This document shows positions 12,901 through 25,610 of a DNA stretch of 64,000 bases, piece by piece. The position numbers and the translations under genes are program-made. The notes beneath the pieces were generated by a model that made no database searches, had not been told where the DNA came from, and saw nothing but the letters and a program-made list of their open reading frames with translations. The DNA is from Tetrahymena elliotti 4EA (lineage: Eukaryota > Ciliophora > Oligohymenophorea > Hymenostomatida > Tetrahymenidae), in the NCBI GenBank assembly GCA_000231825.2, contig JH720312.1, positions 533,718-597,717 on the forward strand. Direction: 5' to 3'. Positions within the stretch are counted from its first letter, which is position 1; the number at the start of each line of letters is the position of its first letter.

Positions 12901-15630
12901 AGCCCCTCTCTTTTTGTTGGAGAGCTAAAACTTGGCTTAGTTAATACAGCCTCTAGCTGACCTTATTCAAGATTATCTATTTGTTAATTAATGAAGTATT
13001 CGTTTTAAATAATAATTGTTAAGAAAATTTACTCTTATCTAATATATTCAAAAACTATTCTAATTCTGAAATAATTTTATTAATTTTAACATTTCTTAGA
13101 AAAGAGGAACTTTAATATTCTTCTATTAATTTCATTTGTAGATTCTCAGAAATAGCAATTATTTCAAAAGTTTCTGCATCTGCTATTAAGCAATCAGTGC
13201 AGCCTTTTTGCTTTTCGATCCTTGAGCATATTCCTATTTCGGTATCAGACAAAACTGTTAGCTAGTATTAAATAGAATAAGAAACAGCCCAACCTTATCC
13301 ATCGATAGCAATTTGTTATCTAGAATCTATAACATCAAGAGTCTTAATCACTTCATTATAGTTTTAAGATTTAAAGTAGTATTTACGAATAACTTAGTCA
13401 TGATATCTAGCTATTACTGGAGGCATAAGCACATTTATGCTTTATCCAATTAGGGGAGATTTTATACTGTTCCAATTAAAGAAATCAACATAATTTTGAG
13501 TTGCCTTTTTTACAATGAAAGGATTTTTTTCTATTAAAGACAAAAATAAAATGCAAGAATCTGTTAGTGTGGTTAGTTCTATTGTTTACTTTATATACTA
13601 TCTTATCCTAAGATCTTAATGGTCCTTTTTATAGAAAATTTTCTTGACTTATTTTAAATAATTGAATAACTTTCTATCACTACAGAATTCATTTTCAATA
13701 ATATCTACTATTTAAGGCAGCAAAATGTTGAAAGGGTTCAGGTTGATCAGATTTTTAACTTCATTTTTGACAAGTTTTAAATTACTTTTTACAAAATTTA
13801 ACTTTTTTTACAATTATGTTAGGACTATTTTTTAGTGATAGAGCAAGAAATTGAGTAGTTCATTTTTGTTGATTAAGCATTTTAGAATATCTTAACAAAC
13901 TTACATTTCATTTTCTTCATATAAAATTGCTTGAATTAATTGCAATTTTTAAGTTTGATCTTGTTACTATTAATACTCCTTTTCATAGATATCTAGATTA
14001 ATTATCTATTCATCTTCTTGATTTTGAGATTAGTTATTTTGAGAAACTTTTGTGAGGTTAATCAGATAATATTACTGCTATTACTGCGGTAAATAATTAA
14101 ATGTATAAAAATAATAAATTTATTGGTCAAATAAGGATTCCCTACTTATTTTATTCTATGAACTAATATATTTTGTAATTTATTCATATGCTAATATTGT
14201 AGATAATTATATATTTTGGCAGATATCAATCAAAAAATAAAGTAAGCCAAAATAATTCAGCGAATCTTCTTAAGGATTGCAGCTATTATTTCTATAATAG
14301 GAAGAAATAAGCTCAACTAATTGCTTCTATAAATTCTTTTCTTAAAATGTATCTAAGGGATCTAATTTCTAAAAATTCAAATAAAAAATTAGTTTATTTT
14401 TAAAAGTAAAATTAAATCATAGAAGCAAAATAATAAATGATTACTGCTTAGCAAAAGCACTCTCCATCTTGCATTAAGCAATTAACTTTATGAATGTATT
14501 TTATGTAAGACTCTTAGATTGAAGTAGGGTTGTTTATATACTCATCATAATTTGTTTTTGAAAAATTATAAATTAATCTTAAAATGTAATCTAAATCATC
14601 TTTTCTTTCATTGTTAGATTAAATATTTTGGTTGTTATTAAAAGTCTAAGGAAGCTAAGAAAGAATTCCAGTTGAATGGTGTTTTAGTGCAATTTGTGTT
14701 AATTTTAAATTTAAAGGAATTAATAAAATAAATAATGCGTATTTATCAGCGTATGTGTAATAAATGTTAAAATTTATTAATTACACTATAAAAGCTATTG
14801 AAATTGTATGCAAATAAGCTAACTCCACAAATTTAATTTTTTAACACAAAATGTTTTTTGCCTTCATTTCTATCAAATATCTTAGAAACATTATTACTAT
14901 GACCAAAATTCTAAAGATCTACACTTCATCAAATATTACATACCATAAACCAATTAAAAAATAATCTAAAATAGATAAGTATATCTTATATTTAGGCGTT
15001 CTTGATTGTAAGTAATCTAATCGAATGAATCTCAGATCATAATCATGCACAACCACAAAGAGACCTTTCAATAATTAAAAAAATAATAAATTATTTTATA
15101 TGTTAATAGCATTTTTGTAATTTTATGTAAAATTATTTTAATTTAATAAAAGTGTAAAAATCTTTTTCGCTTAAAATCGTTAGTTTATTAATTTTAAAAA
15201 GCTTATTACTCAATAGTATAGTTGATACAATATTGTATAAAGAAATATAAGAATATTGTTAATAGGTTTGATTTGAAGATATAGTACTCATTGGAAATGT
15301 TGCATAGATGTAGATTTAAAACAAATAGGAAAGAACTATTTTAGACTCATTATAAAATCTATCACTAATAACATTGACCATAAGTAAAAGCAAGCAAAAG
15401 GAGTTAATAGCTGTAATAATATATGATATATTTTACCATATGTTCTTAATCAACAATAGTTGATTGCTGCTTAGATTTTCTATCTCATAGCTAAAGAATA
15501 CGTAAATGTAAAATAAATATCTGATTGAGATCAAAAAAACGCATAATTTATAAGATCTATTTTAAGATTTAACAAGGCCATAGCTTTTTTGTAAGTAAAA
15601 TATCTTTAACTTTTGTTTAACATTTTCCAT
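9970..15630 (-). CDS. Multi-membrane PAS protein, Tmc-like family, copy A (appears complete)
   Basis: Likely a membrane-bound sensor or scaffold; the ligand is unknown. The start is the ATG at 15630 (MENVKQKLKIFYL), followed by several hydrophobic helices to about 14600, a helical segment, then PAS at about 13640-13140 (key stretches MPPVIARYHDQ and GQGWAV, then IGICSRI). After a polar linker come four helices near 12165-12060, 11530-11440, 11180-11100 and 10160-10090, and the TGA at 9970. I translated 12170-11052 without interruption. Then a short exon and a (TA)n-containing intron near 10730 lead in frame to the last exon. It is the most divergent full copy here: the family tryptophan motif reads LDWPQQV rather than VNWGSQI. 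The family name rests on overall layout; exon limits in the N-terminal half were not all fixed. Confidence 0.75.
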
Positions 15631-15710
15631 ACTTATTAGTTTGTTGTTAATTAGCTTTATTACTATTTACAAGAATTATTAGCTTTTTTTTCTAACTAAA
15701 AAACTAAATA

Positions 15711-16013
15711 ATGTAATTAGTTGTACGTACTTTTATTTACTAACTTAGACCCTATTTCTTTAATTATGGAAAGAATTTTAAATTTGATAACATTATTGAA
15801 CATTTTTTTGAAAAATTATAAAACTTGCAATATTAAAGTAAAATTCTATCGCTTGAAATAGGTAATAATAATAAAATTATTCGTTCTGAATGTTAAGCTT
15901 TCTTATATTAATTGAATAATTTTAAAAAGTAAGCTTTCACTTTTACTCTAAAAATTTTAATCCAAATATTAATAGACTCACTTAGTAATTGGAACAAATA
16001 TATTTTTGTTTGA
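15711..16013 (+). CDS. Small ORF, possible leucine-rich-repeat remnant, 100 aa
   Basis: ATG at 15711 to TGA at 16011, open only with TAA/TAG read as Gln. The text contains LRR-like pieces (SKILSLEIGNNNK). It starts just 80 bp from the divergent start of copy A. It may be a broken repeat related to the LRR gene downstream, a first exon of it, or chance; I cannot tell. Confidence 0.3.
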
Positions 16014-16410
16014 GAAGTTTCTTGGGAGAGTGTAAAGATAATTTTAAAATTTTATAAATTCTTTAAATTTATTTGTAAAGATACAAACTTACAAGTTCCT
16101 CACAAAAATAAACCAGAAAATATGTATTTACCTAATAAGCAGCCAGTATTAATTACTAGATATTTATTGTTAATTTTCAATTATTCTATTTTAGTTTAAA
16201 TTACTTTTGTTAATTTACTGAGAGCTAAATACATTTAAGCTTATCATATTCTCAATTAATATTTTAAAAGACTAAAAATTATTTTATTGTGTGTGTGAAT
16301 AGGATTTTATACATAATAAAATAGCTATCATACATATAAATTATTATTTGTTTTCTTAAAATAATTTGAGTTATTATTTGATCACTGATACTTTATTAAT
16401 AAAAATTTTT

Positions 16411-17625
16411 ATGGGAAACTAATGTACTCCTTTTACAAATAGGAGTAGATAGAGATCAAAATATTAAAATCGCATGGACAACTTTTTAGTAGAATAAAAT
16501 TACAGAACAGTTTCCATTAAAATTAGTACTTATTTTGCTAAGAATTCATTTGATTACTACTCTAATTTGATACATTAAATAGATTCATAAAATGTATTTT
16601 TACATCTCAATATGAAAATTTCTAGCTATCTAGCTGATGATTAGTCTTATACTAATATTTCTTAAATACTTTCTCATGCACATAATGCATCAATTCTTTC
16701 ATTAGATTTCTCAAATTCTCTTTTAAGGAAGAGGATGATATTTAAAATACTCAAATAGAGATTGTAAGAATTTCACTACTTGAGGGGTTTTGATCTTAAC
16801 ATAGGTTTTACATATATTCCTAATTCTACTATGAAAATTTTCTTATCAGCACTCAGCAGCTGCAGATCAATAACAAAACTAAAGTTAGATTTTTAAATTG
16901 ATATATTTATCAAATAGAGATAGGATAAAAAAGAAGATAAAAAATTTTTGCCCAATGATAAAATAACATATTTAGTTGCACATAGCTTAATTAGTTGTAA
17001 AAATATTCAATATGTATCACTTAACTTTTCTCAAATCTAATAAAAAGATCAAGATTATAATTCATTCTTTAAAGAATTTAAAAATGGATAAAATTTACTA
17101 TCACTTGAACTAATACTAAACAACTGTGGCTTAGATGATTTATGTCTTGAACAAATAGGATAAATTTTATATTAAAATAAATAGCTTTAATCATTTTATC
17201 TTCACCTCTCAAACAACAATTTTAAATTAATGAATTCTTTATATAAAACATATATAAAACCATTGAATCTCTAAGTTAATTAAAATCAAAATTAAGATTT
17301 TCTTTCAAACAAACTTTAAAACTTTAGATTTGTTTCGAATGGTTTCTAAGCAAAGGAATAAGATTTAGCTGAATTTATATAATCTCTGAGCTTTTTTCCT
17401 AATCTAAAGTCACTTGGATTACATTTAAACTCTAGCCATAATAATGATATATAATTATTCACAAAAAGGTTAAACGATATTATTAAAAACTTAATTTCAA
17501 TTTCTTTAGATTTCAATATGTTTGGAGACAACCAAAATATGAGAATTTTATAAAAAAATAAATTTTTAAATTATTGGAGAAAAAAAAAAAGGATGGTTAA
17601 TATAAAAAATTCTACTTATTAATGA
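16411..17625 (+). CDS. Leucine-rich-repeat protein with N-myristoylation-type start, 404 aa
   Basis: Single exon from ATG 16411 to TGA 17623. A second in-frame ATG lies at 16474, but the first gives MGNQCT, a good N-myristoylation signal with an adjacent Cys that could be palmitoylated, so the protein may sit on a membrane. Irregular ribonuclease-inhibitor-like repeats follow: TKLKLDFQ (about residue 156), YVSLNFSQ (199), LLSLELILNNCGLDD (229), LKSLGLHLN (332) and ISISLDFN (362). No kinase or other catalytic domain is visible. It is the only clear plus-strand gene inside the PAS array and is flanked by array members on the opposite strand. Such LRR proteins are numerous in ciliates; a binding role is inferred, the partner unknown. 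Confidence 0.75.
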
Positions 17626-18518
17626 TTATCATACCTAAAATTCATTTATTTGTAAAATTTCTATTATTTTTGCTCAAAAGTTTTTAATCTACAAAAAGAA
17701 ATAAATCACCACTTCATCTAAAAAACATTTTAAAAGAAATTTTATGCTTTTAAACTTAACAAAATATATTTTGATTTCAAAGATATTATTAAAATATCAA
17801 GACTATAATAAATTAAATTTGAAGTAATTTAATAGCTAAAAGGAATCAAAAGTTTATCTATCATGATATAATCTTTAATTAAATCTACTTAAGAGTGTAT
17901 AAATAAATTTATATCATAAGATAAATCAAAAAAATAAAGTGAGGAATCGATTACTAGGATATTTACATCATTGTCTTATTCATAAATAAAATTTAGAGCA
18001 AATAGAGATGTGTACTTAAAATGCTTTTTAAACAAAAAATTCTCATTAAAATTATTGTAAATAATAGCATTCAAATTATCATAGAAAACTTCAAAATAAG
18101 AAATTCATTTTAACTTAATATTAAAGTGGTCAACTATACAAACCTTGTGTGGTAATTATGGAAGCAAATAAAGAGGGCTAATCAAAAATAATAAGATAAG
18201 ATATTAAATCAAAAAAATTTACATTGTTTATTGATAAATATTTAAAACTATGTCTTTTCTATTTAAGTAATATAAAAAATAACTTTTTTTTTTTAAATGT
18301 TATTCAGAAAATTAAAAAGGATAGTTTAAGATAATATGTGTTTATTTTATTTCTTGTCTTTATATCAGTAGAAAAAGTTTAAAATTTGATAATTAGAACA
18401 AAAGTGAGAATTAAAATGAAAAATTTACAATTTAATACAAAAGTTAGGAATGAAGAATAATATTTTATAATTTTAATTATTTTTTATTTTTTTAATGGAA
18501 AAATTAAAGGATTATTTT
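17626..18518. other. Convergent spacer after the LRR gene
   Basis: A+T-rich. A plus-strand frame stays open from about 17939 to 18535, but its translation is low-complexity and it overlaps the 3' end of the next gene, so I do not call it. Otherwise I see nothing. Confidence 0.45.
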
Positions 18519-21500
18519 TCATCTAGATAATTTGAAATATGTGAGTATGTATTAGTTTTCTTCTAGCACATGAACTTCTATAAAATCTAGGAGAAGTTTC
18601 GTTTCTCTCAGCTTTCTCATATGCTACTTAAAGAATTTGTTGTAAGCAATTATTATTGCAAATACTAAACTTAAAAGATAGATCGATAACAAAATTTTAT
18701 TCAAAGTTATCATCAAGTCATAGTGATCATAAGTTATATTTGATACTTTTTACTAAACACTTTATACTATATAAAACAGGTAAAGTCTATAATAATAACT
18801 ATCTACAAAGCTAAATGATTTTTCCTATTCTAATATTGTTGGCAAAAATACTTTAAGGTTTTAAATGTAATAACTAGGCATTCTAGCAACAAAAAAATCA
18901 ACTACTTATTTTATAGATTTTACTAAACCTGTAGTAAATATTCCATTAGCTGCTTTATTACACTCATCTAAAGAGAATCCTTCATCTGTGAGTAAATCCA
19001 TATTATCAGCTACTTGTTAGCAAGCATTACCTTCAAGGACTCCAGATATATACTTATTAAATTCATTTTATTTATATCTAGTTTCTGAATAATAGTTATT
19101 AACAACAGAATATAGCAAATTAAGTTCAAATCCAACTCTTTCAAGGTTAGTCTCAGCACGTTAAATATACAAAGCAAGTAAATCTTTATTTTAAGTAAGA
19201 GATAATAAGACAATAGGTACTCTGACTATATTAACATTAGAAGAGAAATCCGTCGTATTTAAAAAGTCATCTATTTATTATTTTTATTAAAATTTTAAAA
19301 ATACATTTGATTGATTTATTTTTGCAAGATAAGATCCATTTTCTATAATTTTTGTTTATTTGTTAAAATAACCAATCAAAAAAACTTGAATAAACATTAT
19401 TTTTGGATATTAATTTGTGTGGAAATTGATTATTAACTTACTGATATTTTTTACAACTAATTAAATCAAAGTTAAAATAAATTACTTGTAAATTATCTGT
19501 TTACTCTTTCTGAGTGAAAAAAATCTTTGACTAAGAAGTAACTCGTAATAGAGTGTATCTACACTAAAATAAAGAATATGCTGGAATAGAGTAATACTTT
19601 AAAATTGAATTTAGGCAATCCATTAACAGTGCTGATATTTTTTTTCTTTTTGATTAAATTTTTCATATCTTCCAAGTTTATTTATCCTTATGATTTGCAT
19701 AAATCCTTCTTTCTATGCGAGTTTTAATTTTAATTAAATTTAGTCTCATTATTTTACAGAATATTTATGTAATTTATTGTTTCACCCAGCAAAACCATTA
19801 ACTTATTTGGAGGGAAAGTTGTAAAAAGTGTGAGAATTTCTTGTCTCTAGTTCTGAATGAAAGAATAAATTGGGATAAAACTTATTGAAAAAATAAGTGA
19901 AGTAACTAGTATGATAATAACAGAAATTAACTCTTGTTCTATGGTTGAATCGAAGTTTTCGTATAACTTAGAATTAGCATATTATTAAATGGCTTAGACT
20001 GAATTAGTTGTATTAACATAATTTAAACTGATTTACAATGAATTTTATCCAAGCGGATCTAGCGAATACACTTAATGATACAAATATCCATAAAGAGCCT
20101 CTTATATATAGCCAAATTTTAATTAATAATTTTATATTCTAGTTGTATTAAAAGCAAAAGTGAAGGTTTATTCAAATTCTGTAGCAAATGAAAAGATATC
20201 AGATTCTTCTTTATCAGAATTCAAATATTAAAGAACCAAAGTTTTAAAAATTTATTGCCTTTGCTATTGCTTGCTTTGTATATGTTAGATGATATCTTTT
20301 TAATCATCTTTAGGTTTAAAGTAAGGAACAACAAGAGCTTGCGTTAGCATCTAATCAACTATTGTTTAACTCAAAGTTGTTAATACTTTAGATCCCCAGT
20401 CTACAAATTTGTGTTAGGATTTTTGAGTTCTAAGACTTTTATCTAAGGTGTAATAATTAAGAACATTCAAAAATAGAAACAAGAAAAAAGAAAAACACCA
20501 AATTAATTAAACTATTGTAAGGCCTCTTATTTTTAATTTAGCTTAAATGCTTTCTATGATAGATTTCCTAGAGTTTTTATAGCCATAAAATTATTAAAAA
20601 TAGACAAAAAATTTAATAAAAAATTATTTACCTAAAAGCTGTTCTACCTGATTAAGAAGTTTACACACTACCTTCAATTTAAATTTCATGTTTTATTTTT
20701 ACTTACTAAAATTATTAAGATACTGAGTCCTTCATAGTACTATCTTTTTAACTCACTTGCTAAGGATTATTAACACTTGAATTAGGATTAACTAACATTT
20801 TCCTTGAAGAAGAGAGAGGATCCTGCTAATATTATAGATTGTTCAAGCTCACTTTTGTTTATTAGCCCAAAAATGTGTCTGATAATTTAGTTCCTTCAAA
20901 AGTACTTTACTACTTTTTGTTTGCAAAGAAAAACTTCTTTTGCTAAGGATAACTCATCTTACCTTCTCCTAAAAGTGAATTTTCTCTTTCATCTTAAAGT
21001 ACGTGCTAACAACCTGTTTATTGATTTATGAGATTTAAACTTGTTTAAGGAGAAAATATTTTAGAAAATCTAGCTTCATCTTCAATAGGAAATTCGTTAT
21101 GACTATTTTCATGATTAATTTCTTAAATAAATGATAGATTAGCTGAATACTCGTTGTTGTTGTTGTTAGAGGAATATGGAAATAATTAATTTAACTGGAG
21201 GGTCTAATAGTTAATTGTATAATTTTGATTATTGCTGTTTGAAAACTAAACTTATTTCTCTAGTAAGATTTTGTTTTCTTATTATGGACTACCCTAGCTA
21301 TTTAAGTATTTATTTGATAGAAAATCCAGAGAAGAGATATTTTCTTCTTACTAAATTTACTCAACAAATTTTTTATTCTAAATTAATTGCTCTTTAATTA
21401 CTTTTATTTCTTCAATCTTAGCATTTTAATCATTCAAATGTACTAAATCATCGACTTATATTTGCAATAAATTTATGAACTAGCTTTAAATTGAGTAAAT

Positions 21501-24418
21501 TACTCCTTTTATAGAAAATAAATCATAGTCTAAAAGTTAATTCACATTTCCTGGCTTTATTTTAAAAGTATTTAGATCAGCCATATCTGATTTATCTTAT
21601 GGTCTTATTAATATTGTCTAAAAGCTTTTTTGAAAGTTTTAGCTGTTTTTTACTTTAAAAATTTAAAGAGTTTTAAAAAGGAATATTGAATAAAAAATTT
21701 ACTTTTTTAATGTTAAAAGATAATTAAATTCAAAGCAGGTATAAGTTTACTGAGATTGACATCTGAAATTTATTTTTTTGTGACAGATTTAGAAAGGATT
21801 TAGTCATAAAATTGATATGAATTGCAAATGATTCGAAAATCTTTTTAATCTACTAATATGTAAAGATTATAACTCTCAATTTGCTTTATTTAAGCACAAA
21901 TACCAAAATCTTTTGACTCTATTAGACAAGTTTACATATTAATGTTATATGGAATAGCCCACCCTTCTTTGTCTATTCCAATAACAAGATCAAGGGATAT
22001 CTAGCTTTTTTCTGACCTAACTTTAGTTAGGTAATTGCTTAATATTTTATCATGAACTTAACTTACAGCTGCAGGCTACATAAAATTAATATTTTTGCCA
22101 ATACATTCACTGTTACTATAAATAGGAACTATTTTATCAAAATTATTAGATACCATAGTAACTTATCCAATGTTTGTTAAAGAAACAAATACACTACAAG
22201 TTTTATGATCAATGAAATACTACTATTTTTATTATTAATCAAACCTTAAGCATTATTAGTTGATTTTTTTTGACAATAAGCTTAACCTTTCATCAAAACA
22301 GAGTGATTTTTCAAAAATTTCTATTAAAAAGTTCATTTATTGGCTTGGTATTTTCTTTCTTATGAGAGTGTATAGAGATAAAAAAGTCTAGTTTCTTTTA
22401 TCTCTAGTTAGCTTAAGTTATAGCCAAATCGATTAAATATCAACAGTATCTTGACCAATTAGTTGAATAGCAGATTTTTTCATGTTTAAGCATTCTAGCA
22501 TATTTTTGTAGCACAAATTAATCTATGTATCAAAATTTATAAATTCAACATATCTTGATGAATATATGAATTATTAATTTTAGAGTAATTTGTTTTAATT
22601 TTTGTGAGTAAGCTCATCTTTTGCCTTCTCTATAAGATTATTAATAATTTATCTGTAACTAATAGAATGGTATGTACTTTATTACAATAATTAATATACT
22701 TTAACCAAGCATTTATTTGGGTTTTTTTGCACATCTATTAAGAAGTGAAGATAACTAATATGTAATATATTCAATTGTTTGCTTTTTTGTATTTCATTTT
22801 CATAAAATTTTTCAATGTAGTCATAGAGATAATTTTATCTTATTGAGTTTTCTTTTTCATCATAATTCTAATTATTTTAAAAATTTGTTTTGTCAAAATA
22901 TTAGTTTTTCTTTAAAATTGTTAGATAGAGAAGCAAAATTATTTATCAAAATAAAATGAGGGAATTATTGTGGATAAAAAATTAAAAGTCATCAAATATT
23001 TACAAAATTTTATAAATAGTAAAAACATTTTTACTTTTAAAAAAAATAAAATCTAAAACCCTCTGACAACTTTAAATTTATCTAAATGAAATTGTAATCA
23101 TATTAAATTTTCTTAATAAATTTGATTAATTTATTGCTTGCTACTCTAGTTTCCTTACATTTATAATTTTCTTCTATTCTTATTAATTTAAATTATTAAA
23201 TATTTACCTGTGTGCAAAAACAAAATTGAGGGGAAACACAATAAATTTGATGAGAAGTGATTAGATCTTCTAAAATAAGAGAGCTTTTAGATGAAAGGTA
23301 ATCATCAAAATCAGTTTTTAGAGAACAGTATATTGATCTTAAATAATAATCTACAACAAAAGGCTTGTAGCTCTTAACATATTAGTTAATCATCTTTTTG
23401 TTTGCTGAAGTGTAAAGAATACTTCTTTCTCTATTAATAAGTATGTTCTAAATATGACGTTTCTTATTGCAGTGAATAACTTTCGAAATTTTGTATGAGA
23501 GAGGAAACAAAAGAATTGAAAATAAATTAAAAATATTCCATTTCTCAACTTATAGCACTAAGATCAAATTAATTCCAAAAAAGAAATGAAATAAAAACCC
23601 AAATGTATTTGAAATTTGAGTTTCTCTATTCATAAGTGGAACATAAAAAATATCTACTAATATCATAAGAAAGAAAAATATGATATTTATGATAGAAACC
23701 TATTTCCATGTTGCGCTTTAAAGAATAAGCAAAACAAGCATTTCTGTACAATTAGTTAGTATTTTAACAAAGATTGATTTCTGAGCTAAAAAGTCTTTTG
23801 GCTTAAATGAAAAATCATATTCATGGAGACCTTGAACAAATACTAGAAATTTTATTAAAATAAGAAATTTTTTGTAGAGATTTATATTTTTTTAAGTTTT
23901 CAATAAAATTTACTTATTGATAATGTAAATCCTAAGTTAAAGTAAGTCAGAACTGGTTTGTTGTTTATTTGATTAAATGAAAGAATAATAGAAGGTATTA
24001 ATAAGATATAATAATAAATCTAAAAGAAAAATGAAACCAGTAAATTATTTTAGTTAATCTTCTCAAAGCATAAATAAAATCCTAAATACGTCAAGTATGT
24101 TATCATGAGTACTACATTAAAAGCAAAAATAATGTAAAAGAGAGTATTATTTAATTCATCGTCATTGTATAATACTAAAAAATGATCTATGAATTCATTA
24201 TTTTAATCCTTAATGATTAAGTGATTTTTAATGCCTGGAGAGATTTAGAGAAACATAAACTAAATATGCTTAATTAAAAGAAGTATAATGCTAAGTTTCT
24301 TATTTCTATTAAAGGATTTCAATAAAGGATAGCTATTTTAGGTAAAGAAATCAGAGAATTTCTATCTTAGAACGTATTATTATTCTTATTCGTTTTGGCT
24401 AGCACCTTTAGGAATCAT
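18519..24418 (-). CDS. Multi-membrane PAS protein, Tmc-like family, copy C (appears complete)
   Basis: Membrane sensor-like protein. The start is the ATG at 24418 (MIPKGASQNEQEQ), then N-terminal helices down to about 23000, interrupted by short introns. A soluble helical region begins near 22850 with YDYIEKFYENE. PAS lies at about 22230-21690 (GKNINFMQP, HDKILSNYL, GIDKEGWAI, FGICAQI). A polar linker carries an Asn run encoded by GTT repeats near 21150 (minus-strand AAC). The first C-terminal helix is near 20500, VDWGSKV follows, a second helix is at about 19900, then LFTTFPPN, KKKNISTVN, another helix and a final helix near 18700-18650. The tail ends VHVLEENQYI before TGA 18519. I read 20580-19500 without a break. 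The partner copy at 54600-58093 is close but broken. Confidence 0.78.
21690..22230 (-). other. PAS domain of copy C
   Basis: This stretch is given separately as the best reference for the family. Reading down the minus strand: a beta-rich start (SVFVSLTN), IVPIYSNSECIGKNINFMQP, HDKIL, then GIDKEGWAIPYNI and IESKDFGICAQI. The order and spacing suit a PAS fold. No cysteine or histidine clearly marks a haem or flavin pocket, so the ligand is unknown. The same block recurs near 13.1-13.6, 28.1-28.6, 31.4-32.1, 37.6-38.3, 49.5-50.3, 55.3-55.9 and 61.6-62.2 kb. Confidence 0.7.
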
Positions 24419-25610
24419 TTGTTTGTTAATTTTGAGAAATCTTTTTTCAGAATGTTTTTTAATTAATTTGTTTAAATAAATTTATGATCACAATTCCCAC
24501 ACTTTTATCATTTATTAAGAAAACGATAACAGTCTTACAAGGCCTAAATTATTACTCCTTTATTTTAAATTTAATTAGCTTGAATTTTTTAATTACACCT
24601 TCTATTAACTGAATTTACTCATAGTTTTATTTGCAATAATTTATGTAAACTAACAATAAGTTTTTCATACAATAGATTTGTATCAAACTGATATTTTATT
24701 AATATTATTTTTTTGAAGATTTCCAATTTATCATTGAGAAAATTCAATTCTTTTTTATTTCAATTTTAAACAAATACTCTTTCATATTTTTTAAAGGTTA
24801 CTAGAAACCTGTTACATTAAATTAAATTTATTTGATTGATAAAAAAATATAAATGTAACATAAAATAGTTATTAAGTAAGTTAATTTTAATATTAATTTT
24901 TAATCTTTTAAAAATTAAGTTAGTTCTTAGTTAAATTGCCTCTTTTTTACAATCTACCAAAATAACAATTACTTTAATTTTCATTTTTTTAAATTTTATA
25001 ATTTAGACTAAATCTTATTAAAAGACCTAAATTAATGATCTAAATTTTTTTAAATTTAAGATGATTATTTGAATTCTATTCATTCTACAAAAAAATAGAA
25101 AAATCAATTAACCTAAAAAATTGAAATATGAAGTATATAATTAAGGTATTAAAAATTATTCAAACATGTAATGTAGCTTATTTCATTTTTAAATATCTAG
25201 ATATTTATTTTTATTGATAAGGCTTCAGAATTATTTTATATTCTTAATTATTTTTTTATTGATTGATAAGTAATTTAATCAAAATTGAGAAAAATTTTAT
25301 TAATTATTTGGTAGCTAAGATTTAGTTTTTAATTATTTTAATCACTAATCACTAACTTTCTAGAAAAATTCTTAAATTTTTTAATTTGTTTACAGCCTTA
25401 AAAATAAATTAATAAACATCAATTTTATTTACACTTTTTAAAAATTAAAAATTAGTTAATTCAGCAAAAAGAGTTTATTAAAAAGGAGAAAAATTTGAAA
25501 ATTCAACCAATAATTTAAATCAAAAATTTAAGAAAATGATTTGTTACAATTTCATAAAAATATTTAATTAGAATATTAAATAAAATACATAAAACATCCA
25601 AGTTTCATTT
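24419..25610. other. Intergenic spacer between copies C and D
   Basis: About 1.2 kb of A+T-rich DNA with the promoter of copy C on one side and the 3' flank of copy D on the other. The part at about 25490-25610 resembles the 3' flank of copy J (58580-58690), so this non-coding flank was duplicated with the gene. No gene seen. Confidence 0.55.

Noticed and set aside
17939..18537. Plus-strand frame of about 200 codons
   Set aside because: Low-complexity Lys/Ile/Asn-rich text with no recognisable domain, overlapping the 3' end of copy C. In DNA this poor in G, TGA-free runs of this length can arise by chance.
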